Assembly (NCBI GenBank): GCA_001802455.1
Contig: MGXZ01000024.1
Location: 1-64,000 of the forward strand
Length of the DNA: 64,000 bases
DNA from: Gammaproteobacteria bacterium RIFCSPHIGHO2_12_FULL_39_24
GTDB taxonomy: Bacteria > Pseudomonadota > Gammaproteobacteria > Coxiellales > Coxiellaceae
Direction of reading: 5' to 3'
How positions within the stretch are numbered: position 1 is the stretch's first letter; every line of letters starts with the position of its first letter. The notes under the pieces were generated by a model that did not search any database, had not been told where the DNA came from, and was given only the letters and a program-made list of their open reading frames with translations. This document shows, in pieces, positions 54,166-62,487 of this stretch. Both the position numbers and the translations under genes were made by a program.

Positions 54166-55494
54166 ATGCCTAGTTTCCAACGCGTTCAACCCTGGATCGT
54201 CGTTTTTTCTGCTTCACTTTTCTTTTTTTTTGAATTCATGCAAGTCAATATGTTCAACGCATTGGATCCGTCGTTGTACAAAGCTTTTCATTTATCGAAT
54301 GCAACACAATTGGGTCAGCTTTCAGCATGCTATATGTATGCTATCGTTTTATTTTTATTTCCAGCAGGCATGATTTTGGATCGTTTCCCTACGCGTCTGA
54401 TTATTATTATTGCAATGTTCACCTGTGCAACCTGTGCATTTCTTTTTTCATTTACAACCGCATTGTGGCAAGCAGAAATATGTCGTTTGATTACCGGCGT
54501 AGGTGGCGCATTTTGTTTGTTGAGTTGCGTACGATTGGCATCGCGTTGGTTTCCACCAAAACACATGGCGTTGGTAGTGGGATTGATTGTGACATTTGCA
54601 ATGCTGGGCGGCATGATGGCGCAAACACCTTTCACAACATTAACTGAGATGGTGGGTTGGAGAAACACATTACGATTTGACGCGGCAGCTGGTTTTATTA
54701 TGTTATTAGTGATTGTGGCTTTTGTGCGTGATTTTCCGGCGGGCGAGAGAACATTTTTTGAAGCGCAACATGTTTCGCTGGAGAAAATTGGATTTTGGCG
54801 AGCACTGCGTCAAACTATTTCTAATACCCAAAATTGGCTGGGTGGTTTATATACCTCGCTTATTAATTTACCGATTTTCTTGTTGGGCTCAACCTGGGGA
54901 AGTTGGTATCTGATGCAAACACAACAATTGTCCGCGGTAGATGCATCGTTTGTTACATCGATGCTTTTTATCGGCATGATTATTGGATCACCTGCGTTGG
55001 GTTGGTTTTCCGATTTAATTGAACAACGCAAAATGCCGATGATGGTAGGCGCTGTTGCTTCAATTGGTGTTATTTTTGCAATCATGTATATTCCCCATTT
55101 GTCACTAGAGGAATTATTAATTTTATTTTTCGTGTTGGGTTTTGTGATCAGCTCACAAATTATTTCTTACGCATTAATTGCGGAAAGCAATCCCAGTGTG
55201 TTAACGGGTACGGCAGAAGGTTTAGCGTCCGTGTTGATTATGGCGGGCGGTTTTTTAATTCCTGTTTTTCCCATGTTATTAAATTTGCATTGGAATCATG
55301 TTATGCAAGATGGCATTCCACATTATTCGTTGCACGATTATCATTTGGCTTTTTTAATTATGCCTATTGCTTTTGTGTTAGCGCTTTTTGCGTCTTTTGC
55401 GATAAAAGAAACGCATACGCTTTCATATGAAGAATCATGCGATGGTGTTAAATCTGAGGAGTCAATTAATAATGCAGCAGTCATCTCATCTTGA
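54166..55494 (+). CDS. MFS transporter, Pht (phagosomal transporter)-like
   Basis: The 442-residue integral membrane protein has about 12 helices. The start VVFSASLFFFFEFMQVNMFNAL, the loop GMILDRFPTR near residue 68, and SCVRLASRWFPPKHMALVVGL near 120 resemble the Legionella Pht family (phagosomal nutrient transporters such as PhtA for threonine and PhtJ for valine). The substrate cannot be predicted. A paralogue follows directly and overlaps by 23 bases, so the pair is probably cotranscribed. Confidence 0.82.
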   Translation: MPSFQRVQPWIVVFSASLFFFFEFMQVNMFNALDPSLYKAFHLSNATQLGQLSACYMYAIVLFLFPAGMILDRFPTRLIIIIAMFTCATCAFLFSFTTALWQAEICRLITGVGGAFCLLSCVRLASRWFPPKHMALVVGLIVTFAMLGGMMAQTPFTTLTEMVGWRNTLRFDAAAGFIMLLVIVAFVRDFPAGERTFFEAQHVSLEKIGFWRALRQTISNTQNWLGGLYTSLINLPIFLLGSTWGSWYLMQTQQLSAVDASFVTSMLFIGMIIGSPALGWFSDLIEQRKMPMMVGAVASIGVIFAIMYIPHLSLEELLILFFVLGFVISSQIISYALIAESNPSVLTGTAEGLASVLIMAGGFLIPVFPMLLNLHWNHVMQDGIPHYSLHDYHLAFLIMPIAFVLALFASFAIKETHTLSYEESCDGVKSEESINNAAVISS

Positions 55495-56785
55495 TTATTC
55501 CGATCATTCATTATCCATTCCTGTGAAAGCCACGTTTCGCGCGTGGTTGGTTGTCATTGTGGCGTCTTTATTTTTCTTTTATGAATTTATTCAAATGAAT
55601 ATGTTTAACTCGATTTCGAGTTCGTTAATGCAAGCATTTCATATTGATGCAGAAAAATTAGGGATTTTGTCTTCATTTTATTTTATCGCCAATGTTGTTT
55701 TTTTATTTTTGGCAGGAATATTATTGGATCGTTATGCAACTTGTCGCGTGATTTTAATTGCGCTCGGCATTTGTATTGTAGGTACCGCCTTGTTCTCGTT
55801 TTCCCATTCATTTGCGTGGGCTTGTTTTTTTCGTTTCTTAACAGGCATTGGAAGTGCGTTTTGTTTTTTAAGTGTTATTCGATTAGCATCACGATGGTTT
55901 CCGCTGAATCATATGGCATTGGCAATTGGTTTGGTTTTAACGATTGCGATGTTAGGCGGTTGGGTTTCGCAAGCGCCGATGGAGATGTTGGCAAAAACAG
56001 TGCATTGGCGTGTCGCATTACAAATTGACGCATTGCTCGGCGTCCTTTTCTTTTTCTTAATTTTATTGATTGTACGAGATTATCCGAATGATCAAGCGAA
56101 AGCGCATTCCATTGAATTGGAAATAATTCATGAAATGGGGTTTTTAAAAACATTTCGTCTTGCGTTTTTGCGCATGCAAAATTGGTTGGGCGGATTGTAT
56201 GTTTGTTTTATGAATTTACCGGTTGGTTTGTTGGGCGGATTGTGGGGCGTTTTATATTTAACGAGCACACACAATGTGTCTCGCGTTCACGCATCAGAAG
56301 TGTCATCCATGTTGTTTGTGGGAACGATGATTGGTTCGCCATTGGTTGGATGGATTTCTGATAAAATTCAAATGCGTCGTCCGCCGATGTTAGTGGGCGC
56401 GTTATTATCGTTGGTGTTAATATCCGTTGTTATTTTTGTGCCAAATTTATCGCTGATTACCTTGTATGGTTTGTTTTTATTGATTGGCATTTGTTCCAGT
56501 GCGCAAATTATTGGTTATCCCTTGGTTGCAGAAAACTCGATGCGTGTGATTACCGCAATGTCAGTCAGCGTAGTGAATATTTCGGTGCAAGGTGGCAGTG
56601 CGATTTTCCAGCCATTTTTTGGTTATTTGTTAGATAGACATTTATTTTCGCGCCTGCACCATCTCTCAACGCATTTTGCAGCGAGCGATTTTTCGTGGGC
56701 GATGTTTATTTTCCCTGCGGGATTTATTGCAGCGATTTTTATTGTCTTTTTGTTGCCAGAGACGCGGTGTCAGCAGAAAGAATAG
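55472..56785 (+). CDS. MFS transporter, Pht-like, second copy
   Basis: The start is best placed at the ATG at 55472, with GAGGAG about 11 bases upstream; the open frame begins at 55427 within the previous gene. The product of about 437 residues shares its layout with the first transporter (VASLFFFYEFIQMNMFNSI, GILLDRYATCRV, SVIRLASRWFPLNHMALAIGL). They are tandem paralogues that have diverged well. It ends 7 bases before a convergent gene. Confidence 0.82.
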   Translation: MQQSSHLDYSDHSLSIPVKATFRAWLVVIVASLFFFYEFIQMNMFNSISSSLMQAFHIDAEKLGILSSFYFIANVVFLFLAGILLDRYATCRVILIALGICIVGTALFSFSHSFAWACFFRFLTGIGSAFCFLSVIRLASRWFPLNHMALAIGLVLTIAMLGGWVSQAPMEMLAKTVHWRVALQIDALLGVLFFFLILLIVRDYPNDQAKAHSIELEIIHEMGFLKTFRLAFLRMQNWLGGLYVCFMNLPVGLLGGLWGVLYLTSTHNVSRVHASEVSSMLFVGTMIGSPLVGWISDKIQMRRPPMLVGALLSLVLISVVIFVPNLSLITLYGLFLLIGICSSAQIIGYPLVAENSMRVITAMSVSVVNISVQGGSAIFQPFFGYLLDRHLFSRLHHLSTHFAASDFSWAMFIFPAGFIAAIFIVFLLPETRCQQKE

Positions 56786-56792
56786 ATTACTG

Positions 56793-57716
56793 TCATCTAA
56801 AATTTCTGTTATTGTTCGCGGGATTAACTGGTTGTGCCCCAGAACTAGGCACTATTTGTTGAGCAAATAGATGCACGCCAAATCCCACTCTTACCGATGG
56901 CGGGCATATCGGGCGTTTCAATTCCTCAATTAGTGCCTGTTGGCATCTCAATTTCTCTGTCAATGCGCATATCTGCGCACATTGATCTCTCGATTGCTGT
57001 TCCAATGCGTGGGTACGCGCATGTTGTCGCTCAACCACTTGCTTTAATGTCTCATTTTCCATTGAGAGTCGCGCTATTGTCGTTGTTGCGGGATCAGAAT
57101 TTCTCTTGAAAAGTAAGTGGGATAAATTTAATAATTCAGCATATCCTTCTGCGGTATACCCTGCGCCTGCTATATTACTGCGAGGTGGTGCCTCCGACGT
57201 TAAAACATCTAAAAAAATGGATTTGTGTGTTTCAAGCAACAAAGCTAAAAAGTCTTGTATGTTTGTATTGCGTACAGCGGCGTCGAGTAATGCGTGAATG
57301 GTGTAAAATCTTTTGCTACTCCGCCAATTAATGTTGGCTGCTATTTCTTGGAGTGCGGCAAAAGCATCTATAAATTGATTTTTTTTCTGAGAAGGGAGGT
57401 TGCATGTGTAGTGTTGATCGAGTGTTTGCATTAATTTTGTTCTGATTTCGCATGCAAGCTGCCAATAGTCTTCTGCTACTGGTTGTGCTTGCGCATCATT
57501 ATCCGTGTGTATACAATAAGAAAAAATAATCCAATCAAGATATTCGATCATTTCATTGAAAGAATTTTTTTGTAATAGCGTCGCTGTTATTTCGTCTACG
57601 TCATAGGTGATCGCTGCATTTATGTCATAGGTGATCGCTGCATTTATGTCATAGGTGATCGCTGCATTTGCTGCTGCTATTTGCTCTTTACTACCACCTC
57701 TTGGCTCTCTTGGCAT
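56793..57716 (-). CDS. hypothetical coiled-coil protein with tandem-repeat N-terminus
   Basis: The 307-residue protein starts MPREPRGGSKEQ. It then has three copies of an 8-residue unit (NAAITYDI, or a near copy) encoded by a 24-base tandem repeat near 57600-57669. The middle is helical. Residues 215-265 form a coiled coil (MENETLKQVVERQHARTHAL onwards), and the end is Pro/Asn-rich. No family was recognised. The first residues resemble the start of the giant coiled-coil protein (MPREERTEGS), which may point to a shared signal or common ancestry. No membrane segment. Confidence 0.6.
   Translation of the reverse strand: MPREPRGGSKEQIAAANAAITYDINAAITYDINAAITYDVDEITATLLQKNSFNEMIEYLDWIIFSYCIHTDNDAQAQPVAEDYWQLACEIRTKLMQTLDQHYTCNLPSQKKNQFIDAFAALQEIAANINWRSSKRFYTIHALLDAAVRNTNIQDFLALLLETHKSIFLDVLTSEAPPRSNIAGAGYTAEGYAELLNLSHLLFKRNSDPATTTIARLSMENETLKQVVERQHARTHALEQQSRDQCAQICALTEKLRCQQALIEELKRPICPPSVRVGFGVHLFAQQIVPSSGAQPVNPANNNRNFR
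57600..57669. repeat. 24-base tandem repeat
   Basis: Almost three copies of a 24-base unit (starting TCATAGGTGATCGCTG) lie in the 5' part of the coiled-coil gene, each encoding eight residues. The copies are nearly identical, a sign of recent expansion. Confidence 0.88.
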
Positions 57717-57717
57717 G

Positions 57718-58875
57718 TTAATAATACCCTTTTGTTATTAATACTTGTGTTAAATCCGATTTCAGATCGTCGAACGATTCTATCCCAATTGACAGTCGAA
57801 TAAAACCATCAGAAATCCCGAGTTTTTTGCGCATTTCAGGCGGAATGGACGCGTGGGTCATAATGGCCGGATGTTCAATTAAACTTTCCACGCCACCCAA
57901 ACTTTCTGCGAGTGAAAAAATGTGAAGGCGCGATAAAATATTTTTTGTTTCTGTTAGATTCGTTTTTAATTCTACTGAAATCATGCCGCCAAATCCGCAC
58001 ATTTGTTTTTGTGCAATAACGTGTTGTGGATGAGATGACAATCCAGGATAAATTACTTTGTTCACGGCGGGATGATGTGATAACCATTCTGCTAATTGCA
58101 TCGCATTTTCACAATGTCGTTGCATGCGCACTGCCAACGTTTTTATGCCGCGCAAACATAAAAAACTATCGAATGGTCCTAAAATTCCACCAATGGCATT
58201 TTGCAAGTATTGAATTTTTTCAGCCATCTTTTTTTCACGTAGAATGACAGCACCCCCAACCATATCAGAGTGACCATTTAAATATTTTGTCAGTGAGTGC
58301 ACAACAATATCGAAGCCAGAATTCAGTGGTTTTTGAATCCACGGTGTTGCAAATGTGTTGTCACAAACGGATAGCAAGTTATTTTTTTTCGCAATAGCCG
58401 CAATTAATTGCAAATCAATGATGGTTAGCATTGGATTACTCGGTGTTTCAATCCAAATCATTTTGGTATTTTTCTGAATAGCTTGTTCAATGTTTTTTGC
58501 ATCAGCGCAATCAACAAATGAAAATGATAATCCCGCTGTTTTTTTGCGAACATGTTCAAATAAACGATACGTGCCGCCATATAAATCATGGGATGCAATA
58601 ATATGATCACCTGGCTGCAATAATTCTAAAACGGTTGCAATGGCTGCCATGCCTGATCCAAACGCATATCCGTTTATGCCCCCTTCTAATTCTGCAAGAC
58701 ATTTTTCCAATGCTTCGCGCGTGGGATTTGCTGTGCGTGAATATTCATATCCTTTGTGCACACCCGGTGAGATTTGCGCATAGGTTGATGTTGCAAAAAT
58801 CGGTGTCATGATGGCACCGGTGGTGGGATCGGGTTGTTGACCGGCGTGAATGACGGCGGTTTCGATGTGTTTCAT
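57718..58875 (-). CDS. cystathionine gamma-lyase/synthase (PLP, Cys/Met metabolism)
   Basis: The 385-residue PLP enzyme has TPIFATSTYAQISPGVHKGYEYSRTANPTRE near residue 24, FGSGMAAIATVL near 72, DNTFATPWIQKPL near 172 and the PLP-lysine motif VVHSLTKYLNGHSD near 190. Gamma-lyase and gamma-synthase are hard to separate by motif. The CBS-like gene 58 bases upstream argues for a cystathionine gamma-lyase role in reverse transsulfuration. AGGTG lies just before the ATG, and a 25-base palindrome lies next to it. Confidence 0.93.
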   Translation of the reverse strand: MKHIETAVIHAGQQPDPTTGAIMTPIFATSTYAQISPGVHKGYEYSRTANPTREALEKCLAELEGGINGYAFGSGMAAIATVLELLQPGDHIIASHDLYGGTYRLFEHVRKKTAGLSFSFVDCADAKNIEQAIQKNTKMIWIETPSNPMLTIIDLQLIAAIAKKNNLLSVCDNTFATPWIQKPLNSGFDIVVHSLTKYLNGHSDMVGGAVILREKKMAEKIQYLQNAIGGILGPFDSFLCLRGIKTLAVRMQRHCENAMQLAEWLSHHPAVNKVIYPGLSSHPQHVIAQKQMCGFGGMISVELKTNLTETKNILSRLHIFSLAESLGGVESLIEHPAIMTHASIPPEMRKKLGISDGFIRLSIGIESFDDLKSDLTQVLITKGYY

Positions 58876-58892
58876 GAGGTCACCTTTTTTTG

Positions 58893-58917
58893 AGGTAGTC
58901 GCAATTTGCGACTACCT
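58893..58917. promoter_or_regulatory. 25-base palindrome between CBS-like and lyase genes
   Basis: AGGTAGTCGCAA and its exact complement flank a single central base. It ends about 18 bases before the start of the lyase gene. There is no following T-run on the minus strand, so a terminator is unlikely. It could be an operator, or in RNA a hairpin next to the ribosome-binding site. Confidence 0.6.
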
Positions 58918-58932
58918 TGTGAGTGGAGAGTA

Positions 58933-59883
58933 TCACATCATCTGATTCGCGCGCATCCATTGATCGTCTGCAAATTTTGTTAAATAATTGCGAATAGAAT
59001 CAGGTAAAATCACGACACATTTTTGTCCCGTTTTTAATTCTTTTGCTGCTTGCAATGCAGCCCAAACAGCACTGCCAGAAGATCCACCGCATAATAATCC
59101 TTCTTCGCGAATTAATCGACGTGCCATTTGAAATGAATCTTTATCGGTAATTTTAATGTATTTGTCGATGAGTGAATTATCGAGCACGTCAGGAATAAAA
59201 TCATAACCGATGCCTTCCACCAAATAGGATTTTATTTCTGTGCCGCCACCTAAAATAGAACCGTAGGGATCCACACCAATAATTTTTATGGCTGGATTGA
59301 ATTTCTTTAATTTTTTAGCAACACCGGTGATGGTGCCACCGGTTCCCGCCGTCATCACTGCCATATCAATTTTTCCATCCATGTCATCCCATATTTCTTG
59401 CGCGGTGGTTGCGTAATGAATGTTTGGATTTTCAGAATTAGCATATTGATCCAAAATATGTGAATTGGGAATTTCTGAATTTAATTTTTTCGCGAGTGAA
59501 ATATGACTCTCGGGAGAATCCCATGCTGCTTCGGTGGGTGTGCGATAAATTTTTGCACCCAGCGCTTCGAGCACCACTTGTTTTTCATGACTCATTTTTT
59601 CAGGCATCGTAATGATTATTTTATAACCTTTTACTGCGCCCGCTAATGCAATTCCAATTCCCGTATTTCCAGATGTGGGTTCGATTAACGTATCACCCGG
59701 TTTTATTCTTCCCGATTTTTCTGCTGATTCTATCATGGCAGCACCAATGCGATCTTTCACTGAACCGCCGGGATTTAAAAATTCACACTTGGCGTACATT
59801 TCGCATGATAGTTCTTTTGCAACACGATTTAATTTCACCATCGGTGTTTTACCAATCACTTGTAAAATAGTTTGAAATAACAT
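58933..59883 (-). CDS. cystathionine beta-synthase-like (cysteine synthase family) PLP enzyme
   Basis: The 316-residue enzyme has the PLP-lysine motif [11 protein letters not shown] near residue 38, [10 protein letters not shown] near 70 and [10 protein letters not shown] near 178. The end, [21 protein letters not shown], is characteristic of the catalytic core of cystathionine beta-synthase rather than of CysK. No regulatory CBS domains are present. It probably condenses serine with homocysteine, but cysteine synthase activity cannot be excluded. It is cotranscribed with the lyase gene downstream. Confidence 0.9.
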   Translation of the reverse strand: MLFQTILQVIGKTPMVKLNRVAKELSCEMYAKCEFLNPGGSVKDRIGAAMIESAEKSGRIKPGDTLIEPTSGNTGIGIALAGAVKGYKIIITMPEKMSHEKQVVLEALGAKIYRTPTEAAWDSPESHISLAKKLNSEIPNSHILDQYANSENPNIHYATTAQEIWDDMDGKIDMAVMTAGTGGTITGVAKKLKKFNPAIKIIGVDPYGSILGGGTEIKSYLVEGIGYDFIPDVLDNSLIDKYIKITDKDSFQMARRLIREEGLLCGGSSGSAVWAALQAAKELKTGQKCVVILPDSIRNYLTKFADDQWMRANQMM

Positions 59884-59986
59884 GTTGCAACTCCGGCGCT
59901 AGCAATGTCAGTAAAAACAAATCGTAGCGAAATCACTTCATAACCACAAGGTTTTAAAAGGTTTTTGAAATTAATGTTCATTTCTT

Positions 59987-60014
59987 TTGTATTTGCATCA
60001 TAACTACCTATAAT
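59987..60014 (+). promoter_or_regulatory. sigma-70-like promoter of the first secreted paralogue
   Basis: A consensus -10 TATAAT (60009-60014) has a TTGTAT -35-like box 16 bases upstream (59987-59992). It lies about 100 bases before the likely start at 60114. Confidence 0.5.
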
Positions 60015-60113
60015 TTCCGCTAGGAAAGAAAAATTAATCTCGCCTTAAGGTTGGTGACGTATGATGTGGGTTACTATGATAAAAATTTAAAGATTAAAAA
60101 ACTAGAGAATAGT

Positions 60114-62351
60114 ATGAAATGGGTTAAGTTCATTAGCAGTACACTGTTATTTTTTGCAACGGCCATTTTTGCAACGCCTACGCCGAAAACGGATTACTTA
60201 ATGGTGCAAGTGCCCGCTATTCAAAATAATCCAAACTTTATTGCATATCCTGTTTTTGTTTATAACGGAGGCCCGGGTGCAGGCGATCAGGTTAGTTATT
60301 TGTATTCTCCGCATGTGAAAATGACTGTTGGCACTTATGTGTCTGGTCAAACATCAGGAATTTATCAGTTTTATTTTTTTGATATCAATCGCGGATGGCT
60401 TTCCTGTCACATAACATTGACAGCGGGTCGCATTGACGCCAATAAACTTGCTACAACTTGTCTTGGGGCGACATTATCTCGAGATCCAAAGTTTACTAAT
60501 GCTTGGGTTTTGAGCACCAGTTCCTCTAATGTTGCGGGTTGGAGCATAATGAATAATCCGCTACACCCAAGTGGTTACAATAAGCGCCATATTATATTCA
60601 ATAACAATACATCATTTTGGTTGCAAATTGGTAAATCCTATTGCCCTAATTTTTCAACTTGTGATAATAGACAAACTAACGACAGCTATCAAAAAATTGC
60701 TCCGAGTGCTTCTTTTATTGAAAAACTAGGCAATGCCGGACTGAATTCTGCTGTTTATTATCTATCTGGTTACTGTTTTGCAAATTGTGGCAGTCCTCAG
60801 AGTTGGTTTCAAGTAGGGAGTTTGAACCAACACTCTTACGCAACCAAAATTGAAATAACGATGTTTCCAGCGACAGAACAGAATGGAATGTTTCTTCCTC
60901 AAGGTGAAAGCCGTTTTCGGGCTTCAGTAGCAGGTGGTTTTAGTGGTATTGCAGCGATGACTGTTATTCCGTTCGACAGCAGCAATCAGAGTCGTGGTGC
61001 TTATTGTAAAACATTGGTGTCACCCGGTGTCTCCAAGGTGGATTATTATTCACCTGATCATGTGTTGGCAGGAATTTTTACGCCGAATAATGATTCATTA
61101 TCGTCATTTTGCGCAGCTAGCTCCTATACTTCTGCTAGCGGTCAGTCATGGTCTTTATCGGTTATTGATTCTACCACTGGTGAATTTAATGGCTGCTTAA
61201 GTCCTTGCAGTTATGCAAAACTATACTCAACACCTGATCAGAAGGCAGCTTGTTCGGTTCCAAAAGCGTATGCAACAAACATGACGAATTCGCAGCATTC
61301 GCCGATAGAAGGTGTGCAATTTAAAAACGTGCATGTTGTTGCGAAAGATCATGCGCATCAACTGTCCTGCCCAGCAGAAACGGGTTTTATAGTTAATTTC
61401 ATGCCAGCAGCATTACCGAATTCGTTGAGTGTACCCGTGATTAATTCAGCGCAACCCCAAGGATTGGATGGCGCCGTTGTTAGTTGGCAAAGCGCACGAG
61501 ATTCTTTGCAGCCAAACCAAACAATTAATTACACCTTGCAATTAACATTGCCAAATAATAGTCCCATTTCTCCGACACCGACCATCAGCTATGATTCTAA
61601 TGAAGCTACCGTAACAGGCTTGGCGTCGGGACAAACCTATAAAGCGGTTGTAGTAGCAAATGATATGAGCGTGTACAACGCGCAACAATCGAATCAATCA
61701 GCGCCGACTATTTTTACCACTTATAATTTTACATCACCCACCAGTGTTGCTGCGACTAATCTGATGCCAACCAGCGCTACCATAAACTGGACGCCGTCGA
61801 TTGATACGCTCCCCAACTCCACAGTGCATTACACAGTGAACATATCAACATCGTCGGGTGCGTTGCCGGGTATATTGACTGTACCTACCGATTCAACATC
61901 AGCGACCATTAATAATTTTCCAACACAATCATCGAATCCCTACGTAACGTATTATGCAATGGTGAGTGCTGCAACAACTGATGCGGCTGGTAAAGTTTAT
62001 ACGCAGAATTCAGATTGGATACCGTTTAATATCCCCGGACAACCCTGGTTGTCAGCGCCAGTATTAACAGGTAAATCTGCGGGCAGTGAATTTGACACAA
62101 TCGATTGGCAAATATCGAGCGCCAAACCGTCTTCTTTTAGTCCTGACATGACGCAGGAAAGTAACTATCAATTTACGCGCGATGGCGCTAGCATCATACC
62201 CACCAGCTCCAAATGCAGCGGCGGAATATGCACAACCTTATTTTCAAGACAACGCGGTGATCACAGCATGCATACTTACACAATCACTGGTGTCGCAAGC
62301 AGTCAATACGGTCAAGTGAGCAGCGCTCCTTTAACTGTACAGATACAATAG
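60114..62351 (+). CDS. large secreted protein with fibronectin type III-like domains
   Basis: The ATG at 60114 starts a typical signal peptide (MKWVKFISSTLLFFATAIFA, cleavage near residue 21); an in-frame ATG at 60051 would spoil it. The mature part is about 725 residues. The N-terminal 400 are Cys-containing and beta-rich (YPVFVYNGGPG, SGIYQFYFFDINRGWLSCHI). Then come two or three beta-sandwich repeats of fibronectin type III type (VAATNLMPTSATINWTPS). It has a tandem paralogue at 62488. There is no membrane anchor. It is probably outer-surface or released; the function is unknown. Confidence 0.75.
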   Translation: MKWVKFISSTLLFFATAIFATPTPKTDYLMVQVPAIQNNPNFIAYPVFVYNGGPGAGDQVSYLYSPHVKMTVGTYVSGQTSGIYQFYFFDINRGWLSCHITLTAGRIDANKLATTCLGATLSRDPKFTNAWVLSTSSSNVAGWSIMNNPLHPSGYNKRHIIFNNNTSFWLQIGKSYCPNFSTCDNRQTNDSYQKIAPSASFIEKLGNAGLNSAVYYLSGYCFANCGSPQSWFQVGSLNQHSYATKIEITMFPATEQNGMFLPQGESRFRASVAGGFSGIAAMTVIPFDSSNQSRGAYCKTLVSPGVSKVDYYSPDHVLAGIFTPNNDSLSSFCAASSYTSASGQSWSLSVIDSTTGEFNGCLSPCSYAKLYSTPDQKAACSVPKAYATNMTNSQHSPIEGVQFKNVHVVAKDHAHQLSCPAETGFIVNFMPAALPNSLSVPVINSAQPQGLDGAVVSWQSARDSLQPNQTINYTLQLTLPNNSPISPTPTISYDSNEATVTGLASGQTYKAVVVANDMSVYNAQQSNQSAPTIFTTYNFTSPTSVAATNLMPTSATINWTPSIDTLPNSTVHYTVNISTSSGALPGILTVPTDSTSATINNFPTQSSNPYVTYYAMVSAATTDAAGKVYTQNSDWIPFNIPGQPWLSAPVLTGKSAGSEFDTIDWQISSAKPSSFSPDMTQESNYQFTRDGASIIPTSSKCSGGICTTLFSRQRGDHSMHTYTITGVASSQYGQVSSAPLTVQIQ

Positions 62352-62442
62352 ACCGTTTTTATGCTAATTTCTTGAATTATTTATTTTAATCTTTATAATT
62401 CCGCTGAAAGATACCATTAACTTTGCTTTAACGTTTGTGGTG

Positions 62443-62448
62443 TATAAT
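62443..62448 (+). promoter_or_regulatory. possible -10 box (TATAAT)
   Basis: TATAAT lies 40 bases before the second secreted gene, with a -35-like CTTTGC 16 bases upstream. This suggests the paralogue has its own promoter. Confidence 0.45.
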
Positions 62449-62487
62449 GGAAGTGTCAGTAGATTTTAATAACAAGGTATTAACACT

